DNA of 64,000 bases from assembly GCF_965137005.1 (NCBI RefSeq), contig NZ_CBCRXM010000004.1, positions 1 through 64,000 on the forward strand. Direction: 5' to 3'. Below the pieces are notes generated by a model that saw only the letters and a list, made by a program, of their open reading frames with translations, was not told the DNA's origin and did not search any database. Below are positions 25,386 through 33,795 of the stretch, piece by piece; position 1 is the stretch's first letter, and every line of letters starts with the position of its first letter. This DNA is from Sphingomonas_O antarctica (lineage in GTDB: Bacteria > Pseudomonadota > Alphaproteobacteria > Sphingomonadales > Sphingomonadaceae). Made by a program: the position numbers and the translations under genes.

Positions 25386-25401
25386 AGATAGTACTATATC
25401 T
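25386..25401. promoter_or_regulatory. possible resolvase crossover site of the nested transposon
   Basis: AGATAGTACTATATCT is a near-palindrome in the 147-base gap between the divergent tniA and resolvase genes, where the res site of such elements is expected. Flanking binding subsites were not defined. Confidence 0.4.
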
Positions 25402-25439
25402 TTTGCGTTGAGGGACCCCTTTACGTTACAGATTCGTCC

Positions 25440-26036
25440 ATGACGCACACGCTTATCGGCTACGCCCGATGCTCCACTGACAAACAGGACCTTGCCGCCC
25501 AGCAGGACGCGCTGGTGAAACTCGGCGTCGCGGCCGATCGCATCTATACCGACAAGGGCTTTACCGGGACGAATCGGACCCGCCCCGGTCTCGATCAGGC
25601 ACTTGCGGCGGTACGGAGCGGCGACACGCTGGTGGTGCCGAAGCTCGATCGTCTGGCCCGATCGGTGCCGGATGCTCGTGCGATCGGTGACGACCTCGCG
25701 GTGCGGGGTGTGAAGCTCCAGCTTGGGGCCAGCGTGCATGATCCGTCCGATCCGATGGGCAAGTTGTTCTTCAACATCCTCGCCACCTTCGCCGAGTTCG
25801 AGGCGGATCTGATCCGAATGCGAACTCGCGAAGGCATGGCGGTGGCGCGCGCCAAGGGAAAGCTGCGCGGCAAAAAACCCAAGCTGTCCGATCGCCAGCA
25901 GAAGGAGCTGCGCCGCATGTATGACACCAACGACTACTCGATCAGCGATCTTGCCGAAGTGTTCTCGATCTCCAGGCCAACCGTGTACCGGACGCTCGGG
26001 CGTCAGCCGACTGCGCCAACCGCGGATGCAGCATGA
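25440..26036 (+). CDS. tniR: serine resolvase of the nested transposon
   Basis: A 198-residue small serine recombinase. The catalytic Ser is in GYARCSTDKQDL near residue 12, followed by KLDRLARSVPDA and the E-helix FAEFEADLIRMRTREGMAVA. A C-terminal helix-turn-helix (YSISDLAEVFSISRPTVYRT) binds the res site. It resolves cointegrates made by TniA/TniB. It is clearly different in sequence from the Tn3 resolvase at 35367. Confidence 0.92.
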   Translation: MTHTLIGYARCSTDKQDLAAQQDALVKLGVAADRIYTDKGFTGTNRTRPGLDQALAAVRSGDTLVVPKLDRLARSVPDARAIGDDLAVRGVKLQLGASVHDPSDPMGKLFFNILATFAEFEADLIRMRTREGMAVARAKGKLRGKKPKLSDRQQKELRRMYDTNDYSISDLAEVFSISRPTVYRTLGRQPTAPTADAA

Positions 26037-26287
26037 TCGGCTGCTCTCGCCCATGGTCAGTCATGACCGAATTGCAAACCTTGGAAGCCCGGTATTGTGG
26101 GGCGGACTTCTGACACCCGCCAAGCCTCGGAAAGCATGGGTCGGATGCGCGTGTCAGAACCGACCGCGGCTGTTGAAAAGTCAGACACCTCTGCCTGTGG
26201 CTTCCCGAGTGGAACCGCCAACTTGGGATTGACGCGATAGGACGAGAATGGCGATTTCTGGCGATCGTCGCGATATGGTGGATTCGC

Positions 26288-26485
26288 TTAAAGACTGATT
26301 TTGCGTTTCGCCATTTCGGCGGAGGCGCTTTCGCTTAAGGGAGTGCGAAGCTCCCCTTTGAAGATATCGGCGAGGTCGAGGAGGTCGTCGTCGCTGAGCG
26401 TTACGATTGACGCCTCGATTTCAGCGAGGCGCTTTACGGCGCGCGCGTCGCGGGCGGCGACCCGTTTTGTCCGATGCTTGAGCAT
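26288..26485 (-). CDS. small hypothetical protein
   Basis: A 65-residue charged helical protein (MLKHRTKRVAARDARAVKRL, LSDDDLLDLADIFKGELR). The ATG is preceded by AGGGAGG at a good distance, which makes it a believable gene although alone on this strand. It lies between the resolvase and the sensor kinase. No family recognised; a regulatory or antitoxin-like role is possible but unsupported. The 250 bases before it (26037-26287) hold nothing I can identify. Confidence 0.5.
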   Translation of the reverse strand: MLKHRTKRVAARDARAVKRLAEIEASIVTLSDDDLLDLADIFKGELRTPLSESASAEMAKRKISL

Positions 26486-26734
26486 GACGCCTCCCTATCA
26501 GCAGATACATTCTGATGGCACGGTTTAGCCGGTTGGAGGCGGAGCCGTTTTCGGGAGACCGCCGCCGCCTTAGCCTCACAACGGTTCCGGGATCGAACCA
26601 ATATATAAGATGGGTCCTATGCGCTCCCTGAACGTTGCTTTTCACGGGTTCCCGAAGCTTCGAGGACGCCTAGGTTAAAGGTAGAGTGTTCCCATGAGCT
26701 ATCGCCACGCCCCCCGATTGAACGATCGCTCTTT

Positions 26735-28294
26735 ATGAGCGGCACAACGCTTGCCGATGTTTCGTCAAGCAGCGAGGCGATCACCCACAGGAATGCGGTA
26801 ATGGCGGAGGAGCTCGGGCTGCTCATCGACGGGGCGACGAGCTACGCAATTTACATGCTCGATACCGAAGGCCGCGTGACGATTTGGAACTTAGGGGCCG
26901 AGCGCATCAAGGGATGGACAGAAGCCGAGATCATCGGTTCCAACTTCTCGAAGTTCTACACGCTCGAAGATGTCGCCATCGGCAAGCCCGTTGATGATCT
27001 GGCACGCGCGGCTGCTTGCGGCCGCATCGAGGAAGACAGTTGGCGGCTCCGCAAGGACGGATCAGAGTTTCTCGCCAGCATCACTCTGACCGCACTCCGA
27101 GGCGCTGGCGGAGAATTGCGCGGGTTTGGCAAGGTTGTCCGAGACATAACCGACCAGAAAGCCGCGGAGGCGGGGCTGGTGCGTCGCGAGGACCACCTTC
27201 GTTCGATTCTCGCCACGGTGCCCGATGCGATGATCGTAATGAACGAGCACGGCACCATGTCCTCATTTAGTACGGCCGCGGAGCAGATGTTCGGCTATGC
27301 CAAGACCAATGTCCTCGGACAGAATGTCAGTTTACTAATGCCTCCGATCGAGCGTCGCGATCAAGCCAAATTCCTGCGCGACTATCTTACAACTGGCGGC
27401 TCAAGCATCATCGGGAATGTCCGAATGTCTACCGCTCAACGCGCGAGCGGCGACGTCTTTCCGATCGAATTGGCAGTCGGCGAGGCCTCGATCGCCGGTG
27501 AGCGCATCTTCACCTGGTTCGTCCGGGACCTGACCAACCGCCAGAAAACCGAGCGCCAGGTAAAGGAACTGCAGTCTGAGCTGATCCACGTTTCCCGTGT
27601 CAGCGCGATGGGAACAATGGCGTCGACGCTCGCGCACGAGATCAATCAGCCGTTGACCGCGATTGCCAACTACCTTGAGACGACCCGAGATATGATTGGC
27701 GACACCAAAGACGGCCTCTTGAGCGAGATCGCGGAGGCGCTCGGTCTCGCGGCGGCCCAGTCGCTCCGGGCGGGGACAATCGTGCGACGGCTGCGCGCCT
27801 TCGTCGACGGAGGTGAGACCGGGTTCGGAATTGAACGGTTGGACATGCTCGTCGAAGAAGCGACCAGCCTTGGTCTGCTTGGCGCGCACGAAGCGGGAAT
27901 TAAGGTAACGATGACCATCGCCGCTGGCCTGGACACGGTGTTAGTCGATCGTGTGCAGATCCAGCAGGTGCTGGTCAATCTAATCCGCAACGCAATCCAA
28001 TCGATGGCTACCGTCGCATGCAAAAAACTGACGATTGCCACCGCGCCCGATCGGGACGGCTGGGTGCGGGTGACCGTGGCAGATACGGGCATCGGTCTCG
28101 ATCCCGACATTCGCGCCCGGCTGTTCGACGCCTTCGTGACGACCAAGGAAGATGGGATGGGTCTTGGGCTGTCGATTTGCCGAACGATCGTCGAGGCGCA
28201 TGGCGGGCGGATTTGGGCGGACGCGGACGCTGGCACCGGCGCGGGTACGGCGTTTCACTTTTGCGTGCCCTTAGCAGGAGACGACGATGTATGA
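26735..28294 (+). CDS. FixL-like PAS-PAS histidine kinase without the heme ligand
   Basis: A 519-residue soluble sensor kinase. PAS1 covers about 35-140 and PAS2 about 155-270, followed by the H-box STLAHEINQPLTAI (His301) and an HATPase domain (NLIRNAIQSM, DTGIGLDPDI, GMGLGLSICRTIVEAHGGRI). PAS2 onward is very like rhizobial FixL (IIGNVRM, WFVRDLTNRQKTERQVKELQ). By alignment from IIG, the residue matching heme-binding His200 is Gln210 and the Arg206 position is Asp. It should therefore not bind heme as FixL does. It overlaps the regulator gene by 8 bases. The signal is unknown. Confidence 0.88.
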   Translation: MSGTTLADVSSSSEAITHRNAVMAEELGLLIDGATSYAIYMLDTEGRVTIWNLGAERIKGWTEAEIIGSNFSKFYTLEDVAIGKPVDDLARAAACGRIEEDSWRLRKDGSEFLASITLTALRGAGGELRGFGKVVRDITDQKAAEAGLVRREDHLRSILATVPDAMIVMNEHGTMSSFSTAAEQMFGYAKTNVLGQNVSLLMPPIERRDQAKFLRDYLTTGGSSIIGNVRMSTAQRASGDVFPIELAVGEASIAGERIFTWFVRDLTNRQKTERQVKELQSELIHVSRVSAMGTMASTLAHEINQPLTAIANYLETTRDMIGDTKDGLLSEIAEALGLAAAQSLRAGTIVRRLRAFVDGGETGFGIERLDMLVEEATSLGLLGAHEAGIKVTMTIAAGLDTVLVDRVQIQQVLVNLIRNAIQSMATVACKKLTIATAPDRDGWVRVTVADTGIGLDPDIRARLFDAFVTTKEDGMGLGLSICRTIVEAHGGRIWADADAGTGAGTAFHFCVPLAGDDDV

Positions 28295-28910
28295 CCGTAC
28301 CATCCACATTGTCGACGACGATGAGGCGATCCGCCGTTCGATCGGCTTCATGCTTCGCAAGGCGGGCCACATAGTCGAGACCTATTCGTCAGGCATAGAG
28401 TTCTTGAAGGCGACCACACGCGAGACGCAAGGTTGCGTCCTTCTTGACGTGCGTCTGCCCGAAATAGACGGACTGGAGGTCCAGAGACGACTGGCCCAAC
28501 AAGGCATAATGCTCCCTATCATTATACTGACCGGTCACGGGGATGTGATGCTTGCGGTTCGCGCAGTGAAGGCCGGTGCTATCGAATTCCTAGAGAAGCC
28601 ATTCGAACGATCAGCGCTGCTAAAGGCCATCGACGAGGCGCTGGACCAGGCCGGCCGGAATGATAGGCACCACCTCGCTTCCGCCGAGGCTATCGTCCGC
28701 TTGGCAGCGCTGACGGAGCGGGAGCGCAATGTGCTCGACGGGATGGTACTCGGTCGGCCCAACAAGCTGATCGCCTTCGACCTCGGGATCGCGACAAGGA
28801 CAGTCGAGGTTCACCGCGCCAATCTCATGGAGAAGCTGTCCGCGCGTAGCCTGTCCGATGTCCTGCGGATCGCGTTTACCGCTGGCTTGGGCGTGGGCGA
28901 TCCGGCCTGA
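28287..28910 (+). CDS. FixJ-like response regulator
   Basis: A 207-residue two-domain regulator. The receiver has the acidic pair VDDDEA, phospho-acceptor Asp54 (VLLDVRLPEIDG), Thr82 (ILTGHGD) and Lys104 (EFLEKPFE). The C-terminal LuxR/FixJ helix-turn-helix is LTERERNVLDGMVLGRPNKL through RTVEVHRANLMEKL. It is coupled to the kinase gene and is its evident partner. It probably activates the decarboxylase-transport genes just downstream. Confidence 0.92.
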   Translation: MYDRTIHIVDDDEAIRRSIGFMLRKAGHIVETYSSGIEFLKATTRETQGCVLLDVRLPEIDGLEVQRRLAQQGIMLPIIILTGHGDVMLAVRAVKAGAIEFLEKPFERSALLKAIDEALDQAGRNDRHHLASAEAIVRLAALTERERNVLDGMVLGRPNKLIAFDLGIATRTVEVHRANLMEKLSARSLSDVLRIAFTAGLGVGDPA

Positions 28911-28983
28911 GACCCATCGCCTTCTACGTACAGACAGCGAACCGTCCAACATGCGAACCCACGGTAAATTCGAGGACGCACGC

Positions 28984-29403
28984 ATGCCAGACGACACGAA
29001 CATCTCTTTGCCGGAGGGAGTCGGCGTTTCTCTCGTCAATGGCGATTCCACCGTCCGCCATGCCCGACAGTTATTACTTCGGTCCGAGAGATACGACGTC
29101 AGGTCTTACGCGAGCTGTGCGGCACTTCTGGCTGATCCGGCTTCCCGCGACAATCCCTGCATCATCCTCGATCTCGAAATGCAGGAATGCGACGGCGTGG
29201 ATATTCTGGCAAAAATGCGCGCCAGTGGTTGGCGGGGAAAGGCGTTGCTGTTCGGTAGCCTCGATCCAGGCAGCGTGCTCTTGTACGAAGCAGAGCGCCA
29301 TGGAGACAGGGTAATGCAGCCCAACGTCGGCGATCTGACACTTCTGATCGCAATCGATGCGTCGGTCGACCGTAGCTGGGCGGGGTGGAATGCCGTGGCC
29401 TAA
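28984..29403 (+). CDS. stand-alone degenerate receiver-domain protein
   Basis: A 139-residue protein with receiver-domain layout. The phospho-acceptor region is kept (IILDLEMQECDGVDILAKMR), but the N-terminal acidic pair is replaced (VSLVNGDST) and the conserved Lys region reads RVMQPNVGDL. It may be a pseudo-receiver modulating the two-component pair. The start at 28984 is set by GAGG eight bases upstream; an ATG at 28951 is an alternative. It is 73 bases downstream of the FixJ-like gene and probably cotranscribed. Confidence 0.7.
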   Translation: MPDDTNISLPEGVGVSLVNGDSTVRHARQLLLRSERYDVRSYASCAALLADPASRDNPCIILDLEMQECDGVDILAKMRASGWRGKALLFGSLDPGSVLLYEAERHGDRVMQPNVGDLTLLIAIDASVDRSWAGWNAVA

Positions 29404-29736
29404 ACCATAGGTGCTGTGGATCGGAAATGCTGATCGCCCCGACCAGATCGGCCCCTGTACCTTATTCGGACACAGATTCAGGTAGGCTTCCTTTCCGTCT
29501 CTCCGTCTCACGTCGAAGATAGCTTAGCTTCCTGCCCAAATTACGGCGTCACCCAAGCGCGCGAGGGAAGCGCAGCGTCGTTTGACGAGACCACCTATCG
29601 AACGCTTAACGCGAAGCTTCGAATTGAAACTCGTCAGCTCGGTCACTTCTCTGCGTAGTTCCCGATGGTTAAAAAGAGGTCCCGATAGGTCGAAGAGACG
29701 GTTTCCCAACGACCATTTCATGACCAGAGGTATTCC
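29404..29736. promoter_or_regulatory. intergenic region before the decarboxylase operon, with a FixJ-box-like sequence
   Basis: 333 bases with no convincing gene on either strand. GCGTAGTTCCCGAT at 29653-29666 resembles the AAGTAGTTTCCC type of FixJ-binding element of rhizobial fixK promoters, with one base fewer between GTAGTT and CCC. It lies about 70 bases before the start codon. This is the likely control region for the decarboxylase genes. Confidence 0.3.
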
Positions 29737-31515
29737 ATGCACGATCGGACCCAAGCCGCCGCGGCCATCGCGCACGCATCCTCGGTCGACGAGGCAACTG
29801 AGAGCGAGGCGTCGGCAGCATCAGCCAACCCGCCGAAATGGGCGAAATATCATGCCAAAATGGCGAGCGAATTCCCCTCGCCGTTCCGTGGTCAGGACGA
29901 TCCGCTCGCCCGCCAGATCGGCAAGTTTGTCGAGAAGCTAGACATGCTGCGGCCCGAAAAGGGCGGTCCCGCTTTTCTCGGCAAGAACCCCGCGTTGACC
30001 TATTCGTACCCAGACGTGAAGAACATCACGATCCCGCAAGCGATGGGCGATCTGGACACGGTGCTCGATGATGTCGTCAATCTATTCGAAGGCGCGCCCA
30101 ATTGGGGTAACCCGCTGACAATGTGCAACGTTATCCCGCAAGCCAATACCGCTGCGGTTGTTGCATCGATGCTGTCGCAGGTCTTCTCCGCTAATATCCT
30201 CGAAGGTGAATATGCTTGGAATGTTCACCGCGCCGAGCTCGAAACTGCCGGCATGGTCAGCAACATGTTTGGATGGAATCCGGTCAACAGCGGCGCGATC
30301 TATACTTATGGGGGCGGTGGCTGCTGGACCTATGGGCTTAAATACGGTCTCACGCGGGTTCTGACCGAATCGCGGGCCAAGGGTGTTCGGACCGACGCGA
30401 AGGTTATCTGTTCGCAGCAGGCGCATTACGTGCAGCAGAATGCGACCGACTGGCTCGGCCTCGGCATGGACAATATAGTCCATGTGCGCACCGACATTGC
30501 TACCAATCAGATGGATCTGGGTCATCTTGAGGAGCTGCTCACCGATTTCGCTGCCCAAGGCGTTCCCGTAGCGACTGTCGTCTGCACGATGGGCACAACC
30601 GACGCGAGCGCCTTCGATCCGATTGGTGCGGTGCGTGAGGTTATGGACCGTCACCCCAACCCCGAAGGCTTCGGCAAAGCGGTGCTATATGCCGATGCGG
30701 TAGTCGGCTGGTCGTGGATCTATTTTAAGGATTATGATTTCGAGGCCAATCCGCTCGAATTCTCCGACCGGATCCTGCCAGTGCTAAAGCGTAATGGCGA
30801 CGCAATGCGCGATCTGGAATATGCTGATTGCGTCGGCATCGATTTCCACAAAGTTGGCTGGGCACCCTATGTAAGCAGCTGCTTCCTCTATCGCGATGCG
30901 ACCGAATTCGAGTCAATTCATCGCCGCGGCGCTGATGCCTATCTACAGGCACGTACGCCTTATAATCCGATGTATTATACGCTTGAGGTCTCGCGTACGG
31001 CTTCAGGTTCGCTCGCGGGTTGGGCGACGCTCAAATATTTCGGCAAAGAGGGTATGCAAGCCATTCTCGGCGGCATCCTCGAGACCAAATATTATCTTTA
31101 CGACTTAATCGGAAGCCACCCTGATATGGTGTGCGTGAATCCTGACGACAACGGGCTAATCACTCTGTTCCGTGTCTATCCCAAAGGGATCGATGCGCGG
31201 GTGCAATATGGGCGCGAGCTAAACGATCCTGCGCTCCGTAGCGACCTGATCAAGCACAACCACCTCACCGAGGCGGTTGGCAACAAGCTGTTCGAGTGGT
31301 TCCGCGCGGGCAAGCAGATCGACGGCAGGTATACGCCGTACATGAGCTTTAGCACGGGCTTTCGCGACACCTGCTACAACCGCGACGGCACCGACGCCGA
31401 AGCTGTGGTATACGCGCTAAAATCGTTTCCAATGAATGTTTTCATCACGCCTGAAACGATGCAATGGGCGCTGCGCTGCGTCGAGGAAGCGCGCGACGAA
31501 GTCCTGAAGCGTTGA
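29737..31515 (+). CDS. PLP-dependent group II amino-acid decarboxylase
   Basis: A 592-residue decarboxylase of the glutamate/tyrosine/aromatic type. The PLP lysine is Lys372 in DFHKVGWAPY, the pyridine-N Asp is Asp320 in LYADAVVGW, and a glycine-rich loop (TYGGGGCWTYG) precedes it. The length is nearer to bacterial tyrosine or large glutamate decarboxylases than to the 466-residue GadB. Substrate cannot be settled from sequence. The next gene encodes a Glu/GABA-antiporter-like carrier, so amino-acid/amine exchange that consumes protons is likely. It heads the effector operon of the transposon cargo. Confidence 0.87.
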   Translation: MHDRTQAAAAIAHASSVDEATESEASAASANPPKWAKYHAKMASEFPSPFRGQDDPLARQIGKFVEKLDMLRPEKGGPAFLGKNPALTYSYPDVKNITIPQAMGDLDTVLDDVVNLFEGAPNWGNPLTMCNVIPQANTAAVVASMLSQVFSANILEGEYAWNVHRAELETAGMVSNMFGWNPVNSGAIYTYGGGGCWTYGLKYGLTRVLTESRAKGVRTDAKVICSQQAHYVQQNATDWLGLGMDNIVHVRTDIATNQMDLGHLEELLTDFAAQGVPVATVVCTMGTTDASAFDPIGAVREVMDRHPNPEGFGKAVLYADAVVGWSWIYFKDYDFEANPLEFSDRILPVLKRNGDAMRDLEYADCVGIDFHKVGWAPYVSSCFLYRDATEFESIHRRGADAYLQARTPYNPMYYTLEVSRTASGSLAGWATLKYFGKEGMQAILGGILETKYYLYDLIGSHPDMVCVNPDDNGLITLFRVYPKGIDARVQYGRELNDPALRSDLIKHNHLTEAVGNKLFEWFRAGKQIDGRYTPYMSFSTGFRDTCYNRDGTDAEAVVYALKSFPMNVFITPETMQWALRCVEEARDEVLKR

Positions 31516-31532
31516 TCTTCCCGAGCGTCCTC

Positions 31533-31560
31533 CGCGCCGCCGACCCAGGTCGGCGGCGCG
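31533..31560. terminator. strong intra-operon hairpin
   Basis: A perfect 13-bp GC-only-plus-A/T stem (CGCGCCGCCGACC and its complement) with a CA loop, 17 bases after the decarboxylase stop and 19 bases before the antiporter start. There is no T-tract. It may set the decarboxylase level above that of the transporter by partial termination or by mRNA 3'-end protection. Confidence 0.6.
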
Positions 31561-31579
31561 CTTAATCAAGGCCATTCCC

Positions 31580-33100
31580 ATGTCCGCGAGCACGCTCCCT
31601 GCCGCCGATTCCGGCAGCACCTCCAAGGCCGTGGGCTGGCTCGCGCATGGCGGCCAGACAAAGCCACGCCCCAAGATCGTCATCGGTATGATGGCGTTCG
31701 CGATCATGAACGTGACGACGATTGTCAGCCTGCGCGGCATGCCAGCCCAAGCCGAGTACGGCATGGCGTCAATTTTCTATTATCTGTTCGCAGCGGTCGT
31801 ATTCTTGATCCCGGTGTCGCTGGTCGCCGCCGAACTGGCCGCCGCCTTCCCGAAGCAGGGCGGCGTGTTTCGCTGGATTGGAGAGGCGTTCGGTCCGCGC
31901 TGGGGCTTCGCCGCCATTTACTACCAGTGGCAGGCGATCGTGATCTGGTTCCCGACCGTCCTGATCTTCGCGGCGGCAGCACTCGCCTACATCTGGTGGC
32001 CGCCCGCATTTGACCAGGCACTAGCCGACAACAAACTCTACACGATCGTCATCTTGCTCGCGGTCTACTGGTTCGTAACACTCTTTACCTTTCGTGGCAT
32101 GGGCGCGTCGACGCGACTTAGCTCTCTGGGCGGCCTGTTCGGTACGATCGTCCCCGGCGCGATCCTGATCGCACTTGGCGTAGTGTATGTAGCGAGCGGC
32201 AAGCCGATGCATCTCGATCTCCATGGCAGCCTGATCCCAGATTTCAGCAATTTCCACAGCATGGTGCTGGCAGCGAGCGTATTCCTGTATTTCGCCGGGA
32301 TGGAAATGCAGGCGGTCCACGTAAAGGATCTCACCAACCCGACCCGCAACTATCCATTGTCGGTGCTGATCGCGACGATCATGGTCGTCGCGATCTTCGT
32401 GCTCGGCACGCTCGCCGTCGGTGCGGTCATTCCCCGCGAGGCGATCGATATCAATCGCGGGTTGCTCGTTGCTTATAACGAGTTGTGGGCGTCGTTCGGT
32501 CTGCCCTGGCTCGGCAATGTCATGGCGGCCATGCTCGCCTTCGGCGTGCTGGGCCAAGTCAGCGTCATCGTCGCAGGACCATCGACCGGGCTCCTCGCCG
32601 TCGGCAAGGCAGGATATTTGCCGCATCTCCTCCAGAGGACGAACGCGCACGGCATTCCGGTTGCCATCCTGATTCTCCAAGGGGTGCTCGTGACGGTGCT
32701 GTGCATTGCCTTTACGGTGCTGCCATCGGTCGAATCCGCCTACCAGTTGCTCAGCCAGATGGCGACGATCATCTATCTGGTGATGTACGTCCTGCTGTAC
32801 GTCGCGGCGATCAAACTTCGCTACAGCCAGCCTGATCGACTCCGTCCCTTCCGTATCCCTGGCGGCATTCTCGGCATGTGGCTGGTCGGCCTTGTCGGAC
32901 TGGCAGGCGCGCTCGTTGCTTTGGGATTTAGCTTCATTCCGCCCGCGCAGATCAGTACCGGCAATCCGGTCCTGTACGTCGGCACCCTGCTGATCGGATC
33001 GGCACTCTTCCTCGCGATTCCGTTCATCATTTACGCGTTTCACAAGCCCGGATGGAAAGCGGCGGATTCGGACTTCGAGCCATTCGAGAGCGTGGTGTGA
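31580..33100 (+). CDS. amino-acid antiporter of the APC superfamily, GadC-like
   Basis: A 506-residue, 12-helix APC carrier. The first helix region (MMAFAIMNVTTIVSLRGMPA) and FPKQGGVFRWIGEAFGPRWG are typical of the glutamate:GABA antiporter group. A charged C-terminal tail (FHKPGWKAADSDFEPFE) follows the last helix, as in GadC. By position it exchanges the decarboxylase substrate and product across the inner membrane. Its stop overlaps the next start (GTGA). Confidence 0.85.
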   Translation: MSASTLPAADSGSTSKAVGWLAHGGQTKPRPKIVIGMMAFAIMNVTTIVSLRGMPAQAEYGMASIFYYLFAAVVFLIPVSLVAAELAAAFPKQGGVFRWIGEAFGPRWGFAAIYYQWQAIVIWFPTVLIFAAAALAYIWWPPAFDQALADNKLYTIVILLAVYWFVTLFTFRGMGASTRLSSLGGLFGTIVPGAILIALGVVYVASGKPMHLDLHGSLIPDFSNFHSMVLAASVFLYFAGMEMQAVHVKDLTNPTRNYPLSVLIATIMVVAIFVLGTLAVGAVIPREAIDINRGLLVAYNELWASFGLPWLGNVMAAMLAFGVLGQVSVIVAGPSTGLLAVGKAGYLPHLLQRTNAHGIPVAILILQGVLVTVLCIAFTVLPSVESAYQLLSQMATIIYLVMYVLLYVAAIKLRYSQPDRLRPFRIPGGILGMWLVGLVGLAGALVALGFSFIPPAQISTGNPVLYVGTLLIGSALFLAIPFIIYAFHKPGWKAADSDFEPFESVV

Positions 33101-33795
33101 GCGGCGCGTTAGATACCGGCGCGCTGGTCACGATGATCGTTGGCCTGTTTGCGATCACCGCGCCAATCGCGATCCTGCCGCTGTTCGTAGCGAGCACCAA
33201 GGGGCAAACCCCTGTTGGGCAGCGGCGCACCGCGCTGATCGCCGCCGCGACTTATATCGTCGCCGGACTGCTAGCGTTATTCGCCGGCAACGCAGCACTC
33301 GGCGTGTTCGGCGTGAGCGTCGCCGCGCTCCGCGTTGCAGGCATGGCGGTCATCGGCGTGATTGGCTGGCAGATGCTCAACGCGCCTACCCCGACCAACG
33401 ATGGACCAGCTCGCAGCCACCACCATCGCGCATCGAACACGCACGTGTCGACCGTGGCGGATCGCGTTGACGCTCCGTCGCCGTCCTCGGTCGGGATCAT
33501 GCCGTTGGGCTTTCCGATCTATGCCGGGCCGGGCGTTTTGTCGGTTATTATTGCCTGGGGCAGCGGCAGCCGCCCAGTCTATTTGGCAGCCACGGTCGCT
33601 ATTTTAGTGAACGCGGCGATTATCGTCGCGCTAGATTTCCTGGCAGCGCCGATCACGCGTGTCATCGGTGAAAAGGCTCTGCTGATCACGGAGAAGGTGT
33701 TCGGACTGCTGGTTGTCGCGATCGCGGTCGGCGGCATGGCCAGTGCGCTGCTCGTCCTATTCCCCGGGCTCGGTATGGTGAGTTCGGTTCGATGA
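33097..33795 (+). CDS. MarC/NAAT-family membrane protein
   Basis: A 232-residue membrane protein of the MarC family with six expected helices (LVTMIVGLFAITAPIAILPL; GIMPLGFPIYAGPGVLSVII). The central cytoplasmic loop is long and His-rich (ARSHHHRASNTH). The GTG start at 33097 overlaps the antiporter stop. Family function is poorly defined, though some members have been linked to amino-acid export, which would suit this operon. It is coupled to the next gene by ATGA. Confidence 0.85.
   Translation: MSGALDTGALVTMIVGLFAITAPIAILPLFVASTKGQTPVGQRRTALIAAATYIVAGLLALFAGNAALGVFGVSVAALRVAGMAVIGVIGWQMLNAPTPTNDGPARSHHHRASNTHVSTVADRVDAPSPSSVGIMPLGFPIYAGPGVLSVIIAWGSGSRPVYLAATVAILVNAAIIVALDFLAAPITRVIGEKALLITEKVFGLLVVAIAVGGMASALLVLFPGLGMVSSVR

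Noticed and set aside
29524..29941. Frames of 83 and 119 codons in the gap before the decarboxylase
   Set aside because: They lack ribosome sites, and one runs into the decarboxylase gene in another frame. The gap looks like a control region.
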